A stretch of 64,000 bases of DNA from Rhodospirillales bacterium (lineage in GTDB: Bacteria; Pseudomonadota; Alphaproteobacteria; Rhodospirillales; Casp-alpha2), in contig JAJFII010000017.1 in assembly GCA_021775095.1 (NCBI GenBank), forward strand, positions 1 to 64,000, written 5' to 3'. Position numbers and translations under genes: made by a program. Of the stretch, positions 26,598-36,462 are shown one piece after another. The first letter of the stretch is position 1. Every line of letters begins with the position of its first letter. The notes under the pieces were generated by a model. The model had not been told where the DNA came from, searched no databases, and worked only from the letters and a program-made list of their open reading frames with translations.

Positions 26598-28352
26598 ATG
26601 CCTTTAAAACAAAAACAAAAACGAAAAGTGCTGTTGGTGGGGATCTACCTGCCCGGCATATATCCAGCGGCGCGCGATGACGTTGTCTCGCGCTTGCTGG
26701 CGACCTCTTTTCTAAAGGCCGCCGCAGACGCCGATCCAGAGATTGCCGCACATGATGAAGTGGAAATACTGGATATCACGACGACCAGCAGCTGTGAGGA
26801 AATTACCGCGGCAATCCTTGCCCGTTCGCCTGATATTTTGGCCTATTCCGTTTACATGTGGAATTACGATCAGGTCTCATCGAGTCTGCAGGCTGTTAAA
26901 GCTGTACGCCCTGAAATCAAATCCATTCTCGGAGGGCCGCTCGTTACCTATACGCCGGAAGAAGTCATGGCCGATAATCCGCAAGCCGACATCATCGTGT
27001 GCGGTAATGGCGGAGAAATCCGCTTTAGAGAACTTTTAAAAAGTGATTTTAGTCGCCAATCCCTCAATAAAATTGCTCGCATCAGTTTTCGTGATGAGTC
27101 GGGAGAACCTGTTCATACAATGGGAACCGTGAGCGAGAATGTGCTCCAGATACCGTCCATATATGAAACCGGTACGCTAAATTTGGATGATGGCCGGAAA
27201 CATACCGTTTTTGTAGAAACATTCCGTGGTTGCCCCTTTTCGTGCGGTTATTGTATTTGGGGCCCAGAGGGCGCGTCGATCCATAAATTCGATCTGGACC
27301 AATTGTGCCGGGATATTGACGTCATTTATAACAACCCAAACGTCGAAGCTGTCATCTTTACGGATGCCTGTTTGTTTTACACAAAAAAACGTGCTCACGT
27401 CATTTGCGAAAGGATCGCTCAGGCATCCAGGCGAATCCCAACCGTATTTACGCTTGATGTACATGTCCTGGATGAGGCCATGTGCGAATCGCTCGGCAAA
27501 GTGCATCTTTATCATAATCAGTGGCACTTCGGAATCCAGACCACAAACCCGGCAGCTCTGGATATACTGCAGCGACCAGGTGGCGGACATCCTGAGAAAT
27601 ATCTTCACAAAATTGAACTGTTGCGTGAACACGTGCCCAATGCGGAAATTAGTTTCGATCTTATCTACGGGCTACCCGGAGATAATTTCGCGGGATTTAG
27701 AGAGTCCGTCGATTTTACATTGGCATTACAGCCAGCCAAAATTCATTTCTCTCCCTTGCTTCTATTACCGGGAACACGGTTTTTCATTGACCGAGATTCA
27801 CTGGGCTTTGAGTACGGCGACAAACCCCCCTATATGGTTCGCGCCAATGAAACATTTACGGCAGAAGAAATCCTTGAGGCTGTTGATCTCGTTTTGTGGG
27901 TGATGGCTGTCCTCTACTTCCCGGCCATACGGGATGCGATCTACAATCTTAGTGAACATGCAGGCGTACGACCCATCGATCTCATCGATGAGTGGGTGGA
28001 GATACTGAGTGCAAAAATAAATCCAGTTGCCAAAATTAATCACGATTTTACAATTGAAGCGAACAATGTCGCCAGGCGCGCAGTCATGAACACCCTGACC
28101 AAGCCGGAGAATAGTGTAAAGTGCCACGACAGTATGTTGGAGTTGTTGATCAAGCACGATGCAGAATCTCTGACACCACACATCCGGCTGGGGATCGAGT
28201 ATTACAAGAATGTTGGCGATGATACGATGGCAGTTTCTGATGAAGAAGAATTTGCCGATATCTCGCAATTGGTTGATCAGGGTATCTTCAATATAACAGA
28301 TGTCGAAAATCTAAAATATGTTAAGACCGCTTGGGTATCCTCCGGTGCATGA
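26598..28352 (+). CDS. B12-binding-like radical SAM protein (second)
   Basis: 584 residues from ATG 26598, which has GGGAGG five bases upstream; an earlier TTG at 26577 lacks this. The N-terminal half reads like a cobalamin-binding domain (KVLLVGIYLPGIYPAARDDV, ILAYSVYMWNYDQ, SILGGPLVTY), again without an evident DxHxxG. The radical SAM cysteines are Cys212, Cys216 and Cys219 (CPFSCGYC). IQTTNPAAL and FDLIYGLPGDN are typical later motifs. The sequence differs strongly from the first and third paralogues, suggesting a separate step. Confidence 0.87.
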   Translation: MPLKQKQKRKVLLVGIYLPGIYPAARDDVVSRLLATSFLKAAADADPEIAAHDEVEILDITTTSSCEEITAAILARSPDILAYSVYMWNYDQVSSSLQAVKAVRPEIKSILGGPLVTYTPEEVMADNPQADIIVCGNGGEIRFRELLKSDFSRQSLNKIARISFRDESGEPVHTMGTVSENVLQIPSIYETGTLNLDDGRKHTVFVETFRGCPFSCGYCIWGPEGASIHKFDLDQLCRDIDVIYNNPNVEAVIFTDACLFYTKKRAHVICERIAQASRRIPTVFTLDVHVLDEAMCESLGKVHLYHNQWHFGIQTTNPAALDILQRPGGGHPEKYLHKIELLREHVPNAEISFDLIYGLPGDNFAGFRESVDFTLALQPAKIHFSPLLLLPGTRFFIDRDSLGFEYGDKPPYMVRANETFTAEEILEAVDLVLWVMAVLYFPAIRDAIYNLSEHAGVRPIDLIDEWVEILSAKINPVAKINHDFTIEANNVARRAVMNTLTKPENSVKCHDSMLELLIKHDAESLTPHIRLGIEYYKNVGDDTMAVSDEEEFADISQLVDQGIFNITDVENLKYVKTAWVSSGA

Positions 28353-28467
28353 AATAACGTATCCATTTTTCATTGTCATGGGAATTCAATCGTCGTTATT
28401 GACTTGGGGTTACGCAGCTGTATGGAAAATTGATTACTGAACTGGTTACCATTTTGTGGAAAATATA

Positions 28468-29337
28468 ATGGCTTATCAACAAATCAAAAAGAACGAACAA
28501 GATTTCGCGTCCGTGACAGGTGCATGGGTGAATGAGCAGTTTTCACCCACCAGTGATATTGAGGCTCGGATCGAAGAAATTCAGAGACGTGGTTACTCGA
28601 TCATCGAAAATGCCTATACACCAGAGGAAGTCGCGTACACCAAAAAATCGATTGATTCAATCTACGCAGACCAACTTAGACAGTCGGGCGGCCAAAAGGA
28701 GCTCGAAAAATCCGGCGATGCGAACATCGCCAGACAATTGCTTACCTATGACGAATTTTTCTTGAGCAAAGCGACGAACCAAACTGTCATCGATATCATT
28801 CGTCGCATGATGGGGGACTATTTCATTCTCTATCAACAGAATGGCAATCTCAATCGACCCCATATTTCTAATACGACGGCTCCGTGGCATCGAGATCTCA
28901 CGTTCTGGCACATGACATCTTCGCGCCCGCTTGCGCTAAGTGCACTACATGTTATTTCTGAATTCACCAAAGATAATGGTGCCGTATTAATGCTCCCCGG
29001 GTCTCAGAAGGAGGAAACCTTTCCGTCAAATTCCTATGTCGAAGCCAATAAGAAACTATTGCTCGCCCCTGCCGGTTCAATTTGCGTCTTCGATTCCATG
29101 ATGTTTCATTGTTCTGGCGACAATACCTCCGATAAAATTCGTTACTCAATTAATCACATGTATACGATGCCGCTCATTACACAACAAATTAGCCTGCCCC
29201 GAATGCTGGGCGGAAAGTGGCAGGATGATCCGTTCTTGCGGGGTTTCCTAGGTTATAATTGCATGCAGCAACCCAGCGTTCAGGAATGGCGGTTTGAAAA
29301 AGTGAAAAATGCCCGCAAACAATTGACGGTTAAATAG
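28468..29337 (+). CDS. Phytanoyl-CoA dioxygenase (PhyH) family protein
   Basis: 289-residue non-heme iron, 2-oxoglutarate oxygenase. The iron triad is His141-x-Asp143 (PWHRDLTFW) and His214 (MMFHCSGDN), with Arg225 in KIRYSIN placed to bind 2-oxoglutarate. PGSQKEE matches the PhyH loop. ATG 28468 is preferred to GTG 28456. In bacterial secondary-metabolite and glycan clusters this family hydroxylates or epimerises small substrates. It sits between the second and third B12-type radical SAM genes. Confidence 0.85.
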   Translation: MAYQQIKKNEQDFASVTGAWVNEQFSPTSDIEARIEEIQRRGYSIIENAYTPEEVAYTKKSIDSIYADQLRQSGGQKELEKSGDANIARQLLTYDEFFLSKATNQTVIDIIRRMMGDYFILYQQNGNLNRPHISNTTAPWHRDLTFWHMTSSRPLALSALHVISEFTKDNGAVLMLPGSQKEETFPSNSYVEANKKLLLAPAGSICVFDSMMFHCSGDNTSDKIRYSINHMYTMPLITQQISLPRMLGGKWQDDPFLRGFLGYNCMQQPSVQEWRFEKVKNARKQLTVK

Positions 29338-29408
29338 GCCTTCGCCCCCAGGTAATCGACAACACATGATACAGCGAAAAAGAACCATAGGTTGAAACAA
29401 AACCGCAC

Positions 29409-31493
29409 ATGAAAAACGTTTATCTGATTGACTTGGCCTCGGGCTCTAATATGAATCTTCTGCCATTGTCCATTGGCTTGGTTGGCTCATACAGCATGGC
29501 GCAGCCAGATCTAGCCGACGCGTATGCGTTCGAACTCCAATTTCTCCGAGGTGATAATCGGGCTAAAGTGAACGCAATGATTGACCCTGTTGTCGTCGGC
29601 ATCGCCTGCTATATCTGGAATGTCGAGGGAAGCCTGAAGCTCGCTCGGCTCGTCAAAGAGCGATTTCCCAACACGAAGATTGTCCTGGGCGGGTTTTCAA
29701 TCCCAAAAGAGCATGATCGTGTCAGTGCATTTTTTAAAAAAAATTCTTTTGTCGATATACTGGTGCACGGCGAAGGGGAAGTCATCTTTGCCAATTTGCT
29801 GCGACGATTGGCGCAAGGGGAAGACTTTTATTGTGTCAATGGAATCACATTCCAAACGCCTGATGTCTTGGCAGGATTTGTGACCACCCCGCCGGAACCC
29901 CGTATCGTAAACTTAGACGAAATTCCGTCGCCTTTCCTGAACGGATTATTTGACACGATAATGGATCGATATGGCGCTTCCATCACCGGTGCCCTTTGGG
30001 AGACGAACAGAGGTTGTCCCTACAGTTGTACTTTTTGCGACTGGGGCGGGGCTGACGTCAACAAAGTCAAAAAATATGACATGGATCGCCTTCGCGCCGA
30101 ACTCGACTGGATCAGTCGAAAGAACTTTTTTTACATGTTCGTTTCAGACGCCAATTTTGGAATATTTCTCGAACGCGACATGGAAATTGCAGGATGGATT
30201 GCCGACAACTGCCAGACCTTAGGCTCACCCCAACATGTTGTCACCAATTGGGCAAAGAACAAACACAAACAAGTCGTCGCCATTGCAGACCGCCTGGCCT
30301 CGGGCGGCGTTGCCAGTAACATTACGCTGGCGGTTCAGAGTTATCACGCGCCGACGCTCAAGGCGATCAAACGTAAAAACATCAAACACACTGATATGTT
30401 GAACCTGAAATCGGCTTTCCATGACCGTAACTTGCCGACCTATATGGAAATAATTTTGGGACTTCCTGAGGAAACCCTCGAGAGTTTTGTTCGCGGATTA
30501 AATCAGGCTTTGACGCCGCGTTTATCTGATCGATTTTTCGTTTATATCTGCCAGCTCTTGGAGAACACTGAGTTGGCATCCGCTGCATCGCGTGAAAAGT
30601 ATGAGATCCAATCGCGGCACTGCTGGCATACAATTTCCAATCGAAAATTTGAGGACATGGAGGACCGGGAACTCGAGGAATTTATCGTTGGCACATCGAC
30701 CATGACTACCGATGACTGGGGGCGCGCTTATATGGTCGGTTATCTGCTTACGGTTCTATACAACCATCGAGTTGGGTTTTTTATATTGTCCTATCTTCAC
30801 CATGCCCATGGGTGCGTCATAACAGACATTGTTGAATTTATACTCAATAAATGGCGCGCAAACCCCGACACCCATCCTCAACTTTTCAAGGGCATCAACC
30901 ATCTGGACAAACAACGCCAGCTTATCCTTGATGGCGACAGCTATATGACCGGCATGGAAGGTTACGAAGATTTAATTATGCTTCCAGCCGCAGCGGCTGT
31001 CGCCTTAATGGTTAAAGGCTCCGACAGACTTTATAAAGAAATACGAACTCTCGTCGAGGCGTTTTGTTCAGATAAAAATATTGAAACTGAACCGATAATA
31101 TTAGATGACGTTTTCAAGTATCAAAAAGCTCGAATGCCTGCATGGCCTGTGTCGCGTGAACGGCGGGTACAATTCATCACCAGCATCCCAGAGTATTTTG
31201 AGTTGCTTACCTCAGGCGCGACACCGAAAAAAATTGTTACAAAAAAACTAACCTTGTGCGTTGAAGATCTCGAACGCCCAGCCGACAGTTTCCAGGAGTT
31301 CGCCGCCACGCTGGTTCGCGGTTCCTTGGCTGTTGACTTATTAAGGACTCATATGGAGCAGGGATGGGATTCTCTTGAACTACAGAAAACCTTATCGAAA
31401 AAAGAGAGCTTCGTGCGAGAACGACGTAGAATTGAACAAAACAGTATCAATAAATTGAACGATGAATTTCGCAAACTGCAATCCAACCCCTAA
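29409..31493 (+). CDS. B12-binding-like radical SAM protein (third)
   Basis: 694 residues. The N-terminal cobalamin-binding-like half shows VVVGIACYIWNVEGSL, KIVLGGFSIPK and ILVHGEGEVIF. The radical SAM cysteines are Cys203, Cys207 and Cys210 (CPYSCTFC) in NRGCPYSCTFCDWGG. A long C-terminal extension of about 250 residues has no recognised domain. The DWGG context and YMEIILGLPEE resemble radical SAM proteins of uncharacterised natural-product and surface-sugar loci. ATG 29409 follows the PhyH gene by 71 bases. Confidence 0.87.
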   Translation: MKNVYLIDLASGSNMNLLPLSIGLVGSYSMAQPDLADAYAFELQFLRGDNRAKVNAMIDPVVVGIACYIWNVEGSLKLARLVKERFPNTKIVLGGFSIPKEHDRVSAFFKKNSFVDILVHGEGEVIFANLLRRLAQGEDFYCVNGITFQTPDVLAGFVTTPPEPRIVNLDEIPSPFLNGLFDTIMDRYGASITGALWETNRGCPYSCTFCDWGGADVNKVKKYDMDRLRAELDWISRKNFFYMFVSDANFGIFLERDMEIAGWIADNCQTLGSPQHVVTNWAKNKHKQVVAIADRLASGGVASNITLAVQSYHAPTLKAIKRKNIKHTDMLNLKSAFHDRNLPTYMEIILGLPEETLESFVRGLNQALTPRLSDRFFVYICQLLENTELASAASREKYEIQSRHCWHTISNRKFEDMEDRELEEFIVGTSTMTTDDWGRAYMVGYLLTVLYNHRVGFFILSYLHHAHGCVITDIVEFILNKWRANPDTHPQLFKGINHLDKQRQLILDGDSYMTGMEGYEDLIMLPAAAAVALMVKGSDRLYKEIRTLVEAFCSDKNIETEPIILDDVFKYQKARMPAWPVSRERRVQFITSIPEYFELLTSGATPKKIVTKKLTLCVEDLERPADSFQEFAATLVRGSLAVDLLRTHMEQGWDSLELQKTLSKKESFVRERRRIEQNSINKLNDEFRKLQSNP

Positions 31494-31615
31494 GAAAATA
31501 TGCCTTTGTCCTGGACCTATGAATTCAAGCAATGACGCTTCGTCCAAATTGAAACACACCCGCGGTTTCGATGACGGCAAGCTTTATCTCTACTCTTTGG
31601 TATCAGAGGACCCAT

Positions 31616-32737
31616 ATGCAGAAATTCGATATTCCTTACATCGCCTTAACGGAACGCCTCAGACCCATAAAGAATGAATTGTTGACGGCGATAGAACAGG
31701 TGCTCGATAGCGGTCAATTTATACTTGGTCAGGAACTCAGCCGTTTCGAACAGGAATTCGCGAGCCTGGTGGAAACCGATCATGCGATCGGTGTCGCCAA
31801 TGGGTCCGACAGTCTATTTCTGATCTTACAGGCATTGGGAATCGGTAAAGGTGACGAAGTTATCACCACCTCACAATCCTTCGTGGCAACGGCAGCCATG
31901 ATCAACAACGTTGGTGCCAAACCGATATTTATTGATATTACCGACGATTTGAACATGGATTTGAGCAAAATCGAAGCGGCCGTCACACCGCGTACGAAAG
32001 CAATAATGCCTGTTCACTTGGCGGGAAGGCCCGTCGATATGACGGCCTTGGCCGAGATCGCAGACAGACACCGTTTACATATTATAGAAGATGCAGCGCA
32101 GGCTGTCGGTGCACGCTGGCGAGGTCGCCCGGTGGGTACATTCGGGGTCGCCAACGGGTTTAGTTTTCACCCCTTGAAAAATCTGCACGCCATTGGCGAC
32201 GGCGGCATGATTACAACAAACGACGCCGAACTTGCGCGATATTTTAGAAAAGCCAGAAATCATGGGTTGGAGAATCGCGATCAATGCGACTTTTGGTCGT
32301 TCAACAGTCGATTGGACGAGATTCAGGCGGCCGTTCTGAGGGTGCTGCTAACCCACCTGGCAAGCGCGACGGAGCGACGCCGCTTATTAGCAAAGCGCTA
32401 CTGCGAGGCGCTAAAGCCCTATGTCACTGTGCCCGAGGAAAAGGAAGGGGAACTCCACGTCTACCACTCCTTCGTGGTGCAAGCCGACGAACGAGATGCC
32501 TTGCAGGAGCACCTTTCGAAGAACGGTGTGCAGGCGTTGGTTCATTACCCGACCCCGCTTCACATGCAACCCGTTGCGCGGGATTTGGGCTATGACAAAT
32601 CCAGTTTTCCCGTTGCGTTCAATGCGTCCAAACGTATACTCAGTTTGCCGATATACCCGGAACTTGAGGATGCCCAGCACGCGCGTATCGTTACATTAAT
32701 TTCCGAATTCTATGAAGGGCGTTCTTCGTGCGTGTAG
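31616..32737 (+). CDS. DegT/DnrJ/EryC1 sugar aminotransferase (first)
   Basis: PLP enzyme transferring an amino group to a keto-sugar nucleotide. It has about 373 residues. GVANGSDSLFL is the cofactor phosphate site, HIIEDAAQAVGA carries the PLP-ring aspartate, and Lys188 in SFHPLKNLHAIGDGG is the Schiff-base lysine. ATG 31616 has AGAGGA about seven bases upstream and is favoured over an ATG at 31571. It overlaps the next gene by ten bases, so the two aminotransferases are translationally linked. Confidence 0.92.
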   Translation: MQKFDIPYIALTERLRPIKNELLTAIEQVLDSGQFILGQELSRFEQEFASLVETDHAIGVANGSDSLFLILQALGIGKGDEVITTSQSFVATAAMINNVGAKPIFIDITDDLNMDLSKIEAAVTPRTKAIMPVHLAGRPVDMTALAEIADRHRLHIIEDAAQAVGARWRGRPVGTFGVANGFSFHPLKNLHAIGDGGMITTNDAELARYFRKARNHGLENRDQCDFWSFNSRLDEIQAAVLRVLLTHLASATERRRLLAKRYCEALKPYVTVPEEKEGELHVYHSFVVQADERDALQEHLSKNGVQALVHYPTPLHMQPVARDLGYDKSSFPVAFNASKRILSLPIYPELEDAQHARIVTLISEFYEGRSSCV

Positions 32738-33831
32738 ATTTTTCCTATCTTCCTCAACAGTTCGAAAACTCAGAAGAGATTTTCGCGGACCTTCGTAAAC
32801 TTGTTGCATCGTGCGATTTTACACTTGGCCCCTACGTCGAACATTTTGAAAAGAAGTTCGCTAAATACATTGGCGTTCGACATGCAATAGGCACGAATAG
32901 CGGTACGGATGCCTTAATCCTGGCTTTAAAGTCACTGGGCGTAGGCCCTGGTGACGAGGTCATCACAGTACCCAATACCTTTATCGCAACGGTTGGTGCG
33001 ATCGTCGATACTGGTGCCACGCCGGTGTTCGTTGATTGCAATTCGCAAATGCAAATGGATTGCGACAGGGTTGAGGCCGTGATTACACCCAAGACAAAAG
33101 CGATACTACCGGTTCACTGGTCTGGATGGCCTGCAGAGATCGATCAAATCATGCAAATTGCGGAACATCATGGTTTGCAGGTCGTAGAGGATGCGTGTCC
33201 AGCTGCTGGGGCCACATTCAGAGGGCGTCATTGCGGCACCTTTGGCCATGTAAATGCATTTAGTATGCATCCGTTGAAGCTCCTCAACGTTTGGGGCGAT
33301 GGCGGTGTAGTCGTGACCGATGATGATGACCTGGCGGCCTTCCTGCGGCTTTATGGCAATCACGGGCTGAAGGACAGGGATCATGCGGAAATTTGGGGCG
33401 TGAACAAACGGTTACAACCCTTTCAGGCTATCGTCGGAGCGCACCAGCTCGAAACGCTGGACCGGGACCTCGAAAAACGACGACGCGTTGCCGCTCGATT
33501 GGATCTGAGCGTTCAAAAGTTTTCTGACTTTATTGCTGTACCACCGCGTAGCGATGGGGCAAATGGTGCCTATCACATGTATATGTTGCGAGCCCAAAAA
33601 CGTGATGAACTGGTCGATTTTCTGCGGTCAAAGGACATCGACTGTAAAGTTCACTACCCGATTCCCCTGCACCTGCAAACTGCAGCAAAAGGCCTCGGGT
33701 ATAAACGCGGTGATTTTCCTGAATGCGAAGCCCAGGCGGGTGATGTCCTCAGCCTGCCCGCCCATCAATTTGTAACGGATGAACAGATCGATTACATGGT
33801 CGCGTGCATTTCATCTTTCTATTACTCCTGA
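32728..33831 (+). CDS. DegT/DnrJ/EryC1 sugar aminotransferase (second)
   Basis: 367 residues, paralogous to its upstream neighbour but clearly diverged. GTNSGTDALIL is the PLP phosphate site, VVEDACPAAGATF the aspartate region and Lys184 in SMHPLKLLNVWGDGG the catalytic lysine. GTG start inside the end of the preceding gene. Tandem copies suggest either two amination steps on one sugar or two sugars. It may also be an aminotransferase for cyclitols or linear keto intermediates made by the adjacent ThDP enzyme. Confidence 0.92.
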   Translation: MRVDFSYLPQQFENSEEIFADLRKLVASCDFTLGPYVEHFEKKFAKYIGVRHAIGTNSGTDALILALKSLGVGPGDEVITVPNTFIATVGAIVDTGATPVFVDCNSQMQMDCDRVEAVITPKTKAILPVHWSGWPAEIDQIMQIAEHHGLQVVEDACPAAGATFRGRHCGTFGHVNAFSMHPLKLLNVWGDGGVVVTDDDDLAAFLRLYGNHGLKDRDHAEIWGVNKRLQPFQAIVGAHQLETLDRDLEKRRRVAARLDLSVQKFSDFIAVPPRSDGANGAYHMYMLRAQKRDELVDFLRSKDIDCKVHYPIPLHLQTAAKGLGYKRGDFPECEAQAGDVLSLPAHQFVTDEQIDYMVACISSFYYS

Positions 33832-33852
33832 TCAAAGAAAGCGAGCATCATC

Positions 33853-35634
33853 TTGATTCGTTTAGCCGACTATGTCATTAGCTGGCTCCAAAGCAAGGGC
33901 GTTGATACGGTTTTTACAGTCAGCGGTGGCGGCTCGATCTTCCTCTGTGACGCCTTGTCGCGGGCTGATGGCTTGAGGTATATCTGTTGTCATCACGAAC
34001 AGGCGGTCGCCATGGCGACTGAAGGTTATACCCGGGCGAGTGGAAAAGTTGGTGTCGGGCTGGTGACAACAGGACCAGGCGGAACGAATGCGATAACCGG
34101 AACGGCTTGTGCCTGGATTGATTCCATTCCCCATTTTTTTATTTCCGGACAAGTCTTCCTTAACCAGACAATTGCCGATACAGGCCTTCGCCAATTGGGC
34201 GTTCAGGAAATAAACATCGTCGATATTGTGGCGCCGATCACCAAGTACGCGGTTATGGTAGAGGATAAGGCGACAATTAAATTTCATCTCGATAAAGCCT
34301 ATCACTTGGCGACCTCGGGCCGACCGGGTCCGGTTTGGATCGACATACCTGCCGATATCCAGAATGCTGAAATCGATCCGGACACATTGGCGTCCTATGC
34401 AGTCGGAGCCATTGCCAACTCTCCTGTCGTTTCCGACCAGGACTTGGAACAAGTTGCACAACGTCTCATGAGTTGTGATCGTCCGTTACTGCATGTTGGG
34501 CAAGGTGCACGCAGCCCACAAGCCCAAACAGCTCTGCGGCAACTGGTTGAGCGGTGCGGATTACCGCTTGCGACAACCTGGAATGCAACAGACATTATAG
34601 AGTCATCCCATCCTAATTTTGTCGGCAGACCGGGTGCTTTCGCGGAAAGGGGCGCAAATTTTATTGTTCAGAACGCTGATTGTTACCTGGCCATCGGAAC
34701 ACGCCTTCCGTTCATGGTGACCGGCTATAATTCCAAGGACTTCGCCAGACGGGCTTATCGAATCATGGTCGACATAGACCCGGCGGAGATTTCCAAGGAA
34801 TCGCTGAATATAGATCTTCGGCTCAACGGAACTGCGGTTTCGTTTTTGGCAGGGCTCGCCCGCGTGTTACCTGACGACTGGCGCGCCGACCCAGCCTGGT
34901 TGGATTCCTGCCAAAGCATGAGAACCAGGTATCCGATCATCCTGCCTGAGTACAAAACGCAGGCGAAGTGGGTAAACTCATACTACTTTATTGATCGTCT
35001 CTCGGATATTCTTGACAAGGATTCGGTTATCGTGACCGACATGGGACTGTCTTTCGTGGGAACGCATCAGGCGTTCCGGACCAAGGCCGGGCAACGCCTG
35101 TTCACCAATTCCGGTCATGCACCGATGGGGTGGGGCTTACCTGCTGCCATCGGTGCCGCTTTGGCCTCGCCAGGTAAAACCATCATCTGTCTTGTCGGAG
35201 ACGGTGGCATGATGATGAACATTCAGGAACTCGCCACGGTAATGCACCACAAAATTCCACTGAAAATATTTATCTATAATAATGAAGGGTATCTAACCAT
35301 TAAGCAAACCCAGCAACTGGGATTCAAAGGGCGCTTAATGGGATCAACGCCGGAAAGCGGCCTTTCGTTCCCGAGCTTCGAAGGTATCGCCTCAGCACAT
35401 TCCATCTCTTTCAATTGCGCAAAAACCAATGTCGAACTCGACGCAATTTTGGCCGATTTTATTGCCGCCCCTGGACCGGCAATATGTGAACTGATCATGG
35501 ACCCGGAACAACCTCAGATTCCTAAGGCGATCAACAAACGTAATCCGGATGGCTCAACGCAACCAACGTCATTCGAGGATATGTATCCGTTTCTTGATCC
35601 CGAGGAAGTCAAATCAAACCTTCTCGATGATTGA
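33853..35634 (+). CDS. ThDP-dependent enzyme (acetolactate synthase-like)
   Basis: 593 residues with the three-domain acetohydroxyacid synthase layout. The catalytic glutamate is Glu49 in CCHHEQAVAMATEGYTR. The middle domain shows RPLLHVGQGARSP. The C-terminal ThDP/Mg site is GDGGMMMNIQELAT followed by NNEGY. TTG start. ThDP enzymes in sugar loci add two-carbon units (YerE-type branched sugars) or decarboxylate keto acids; either could feed the aminotransferases encoded just upstream. It is not a housekeeping IlvB, judging by its place and the lack of a small-subunit gene. Last gene of the nine-gene run. Confidence 0.88.
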   Translation: MIRLADYVISWLQSKGVDTVFTVSGGGSIFLCDALSRADGLRYICCHHEQAVAMATEGYTRASGKVGVGLVTTGPGGTNAITGTACAWIDSIPHFFISGQVFLNQTIADTGLRQLGVQEINIVDIVAPITKYAVMVEDKATIKFHLDKAYHLATSGRPGPVWIDIPADIQNAEIDPDTLASYAVGAIANSPVVSDQDLEQVAQRLMSCDRPLLHVGQGARSPQAQTALRQLVERCGLPLATTWNATDIIESSHPNFVGRPGAFAERGANFIVQNADCYLAIGTRLPFMVTGYNSKDFARRAYRIMVDIDPAEISKESLNIDLRLNGTAVSFLAGLARVLPDDWRADPAWLDSCQSMRTRYPIILPEYKTQAKWVNSYYFIDRLSDILDKDSVIVTDMGLSFVGTHQAFRTKAGQRLFTNSGHAPMGWGLPAAIGAALASPGKTIICLVGDGGMMMNIQELATVMHHKIPLKIFIYNNEGYLTIKQTQQLGFKGRLMGSTPESGLSFPSFEGIASAHSISFNCAKTNVELDAILADFIAAPGPAICELIMDPEQPQIPKAINKRNPDGSTQPTSFEDMYPFLDPEEVKSNLLDD

Positions 35635-35772
35635 GTTGGTGATCTGCATCCTCTTCCTTGCACCATGGGGATCGTGATTTTTGCTTTTCCGGCAGGAAGG
35701 CGTGCGCAGGCGACGCGAGGAAATCATGATGGTGGAGGCACCAATTTTCGCCGGTTTGCGATTCAAGCCGAC

Positions 35773-36438
35773 CTATTTGATTTGCAAATTCAGCGAACGT
35801 GCCCCGGTAAAAAAATAGTCCCCGGTGTAACCAACCGTGTCAAACACTTCCATCCACTCGTCTTCGTGCAGGAGAGTTGAACCGATTAACGTCCACCGAA
35901 GGAACAAATCTCTTTCTTCCACGGTGCGGTACCCGGCAACAGTTATATAGCTGTTACCTTTGCCGACCCTTTGAATTTCTTTGAGACATTTCACGACATC
36001 GCCCAAGTTCAACATGTAGATGCTCGCAAATCCAAGAACAAAATCAAAACTTTTATCCTCGAACGGAAGGTGTGTATAGGGCGCGATGGTTACATCCCGG
36101 CGGACCGATGGCAGGCCATTTTCTACCGGATAGGAATGATTTTCGACGCCACAGACTTTAATGCCCGGCACGCACTCCTTCAGGTCATTAATAAAAAAAC
36201 CTTTCTTGCTACCAAGGTCGAGAACTGACGACGTTGATGACAACCCGTAACGTTCGACAATTTTGGGGATCAGTTTTTTCCATCGCCCATCGTAGACAAA
36301 TCCGCCATATCCGTTTTCTCTCGAACCGTCATAATAGTCCCTGCCCAATTGCCAGGCAATGAGCCTGTTGGCAATTTTCCGGTCCTCAACGGTTCGTTTG
36401 ATGGAGTTATTAAAATACTCGATATCCCAGAATGGCAC
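35773..36438 (-). CDS. SAM-dependent methyltransferase
   Basis: 221-residue class I methyltransferase: motif I is SVLDLGSKKGFFI (~residue 71), and SFDFVLGFASIYML is the motif IV region. Such proteins occur in O-antigen and capsule loci as sugar methyltransferases. It is the last gene of the right-hand minus-strand run, 24 bases after the SDR gene, and converges on the ThDP gene. Confidence 0.8.
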   Translation of the reverse strand: MPFWDIEYFNNSIKRTVEDRKIANRLIAWQLGRDYYDGSRENGYGGFVYDGRWKKLIPKIVERYGLSSTSSVLDLGSKKGFFINDLKECVPGIKVCGVENHSYPVENGLPSVRRDVTIAPYTHLPFEDKSFDFVLGFASIYMLNLGDVVKCLKEIQRVGKGNSYITVAGYRTVEERDLFLRWTLIGSTLLHEDEWMEVFDTVGYTGDYFFTGARSLNLQIK

Positions 36439-36462
36439 GGCAGTAGACCCCTTCCGCAGTAA

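Noticed and set aside
33853-35634. Acetolactate synthase for branched-chain amino acids
   Set aside because: Catalytic motifs fit the superfamily, but there is no small subunit and the neighbours are sugar genes, so only the general ThDP call is made.
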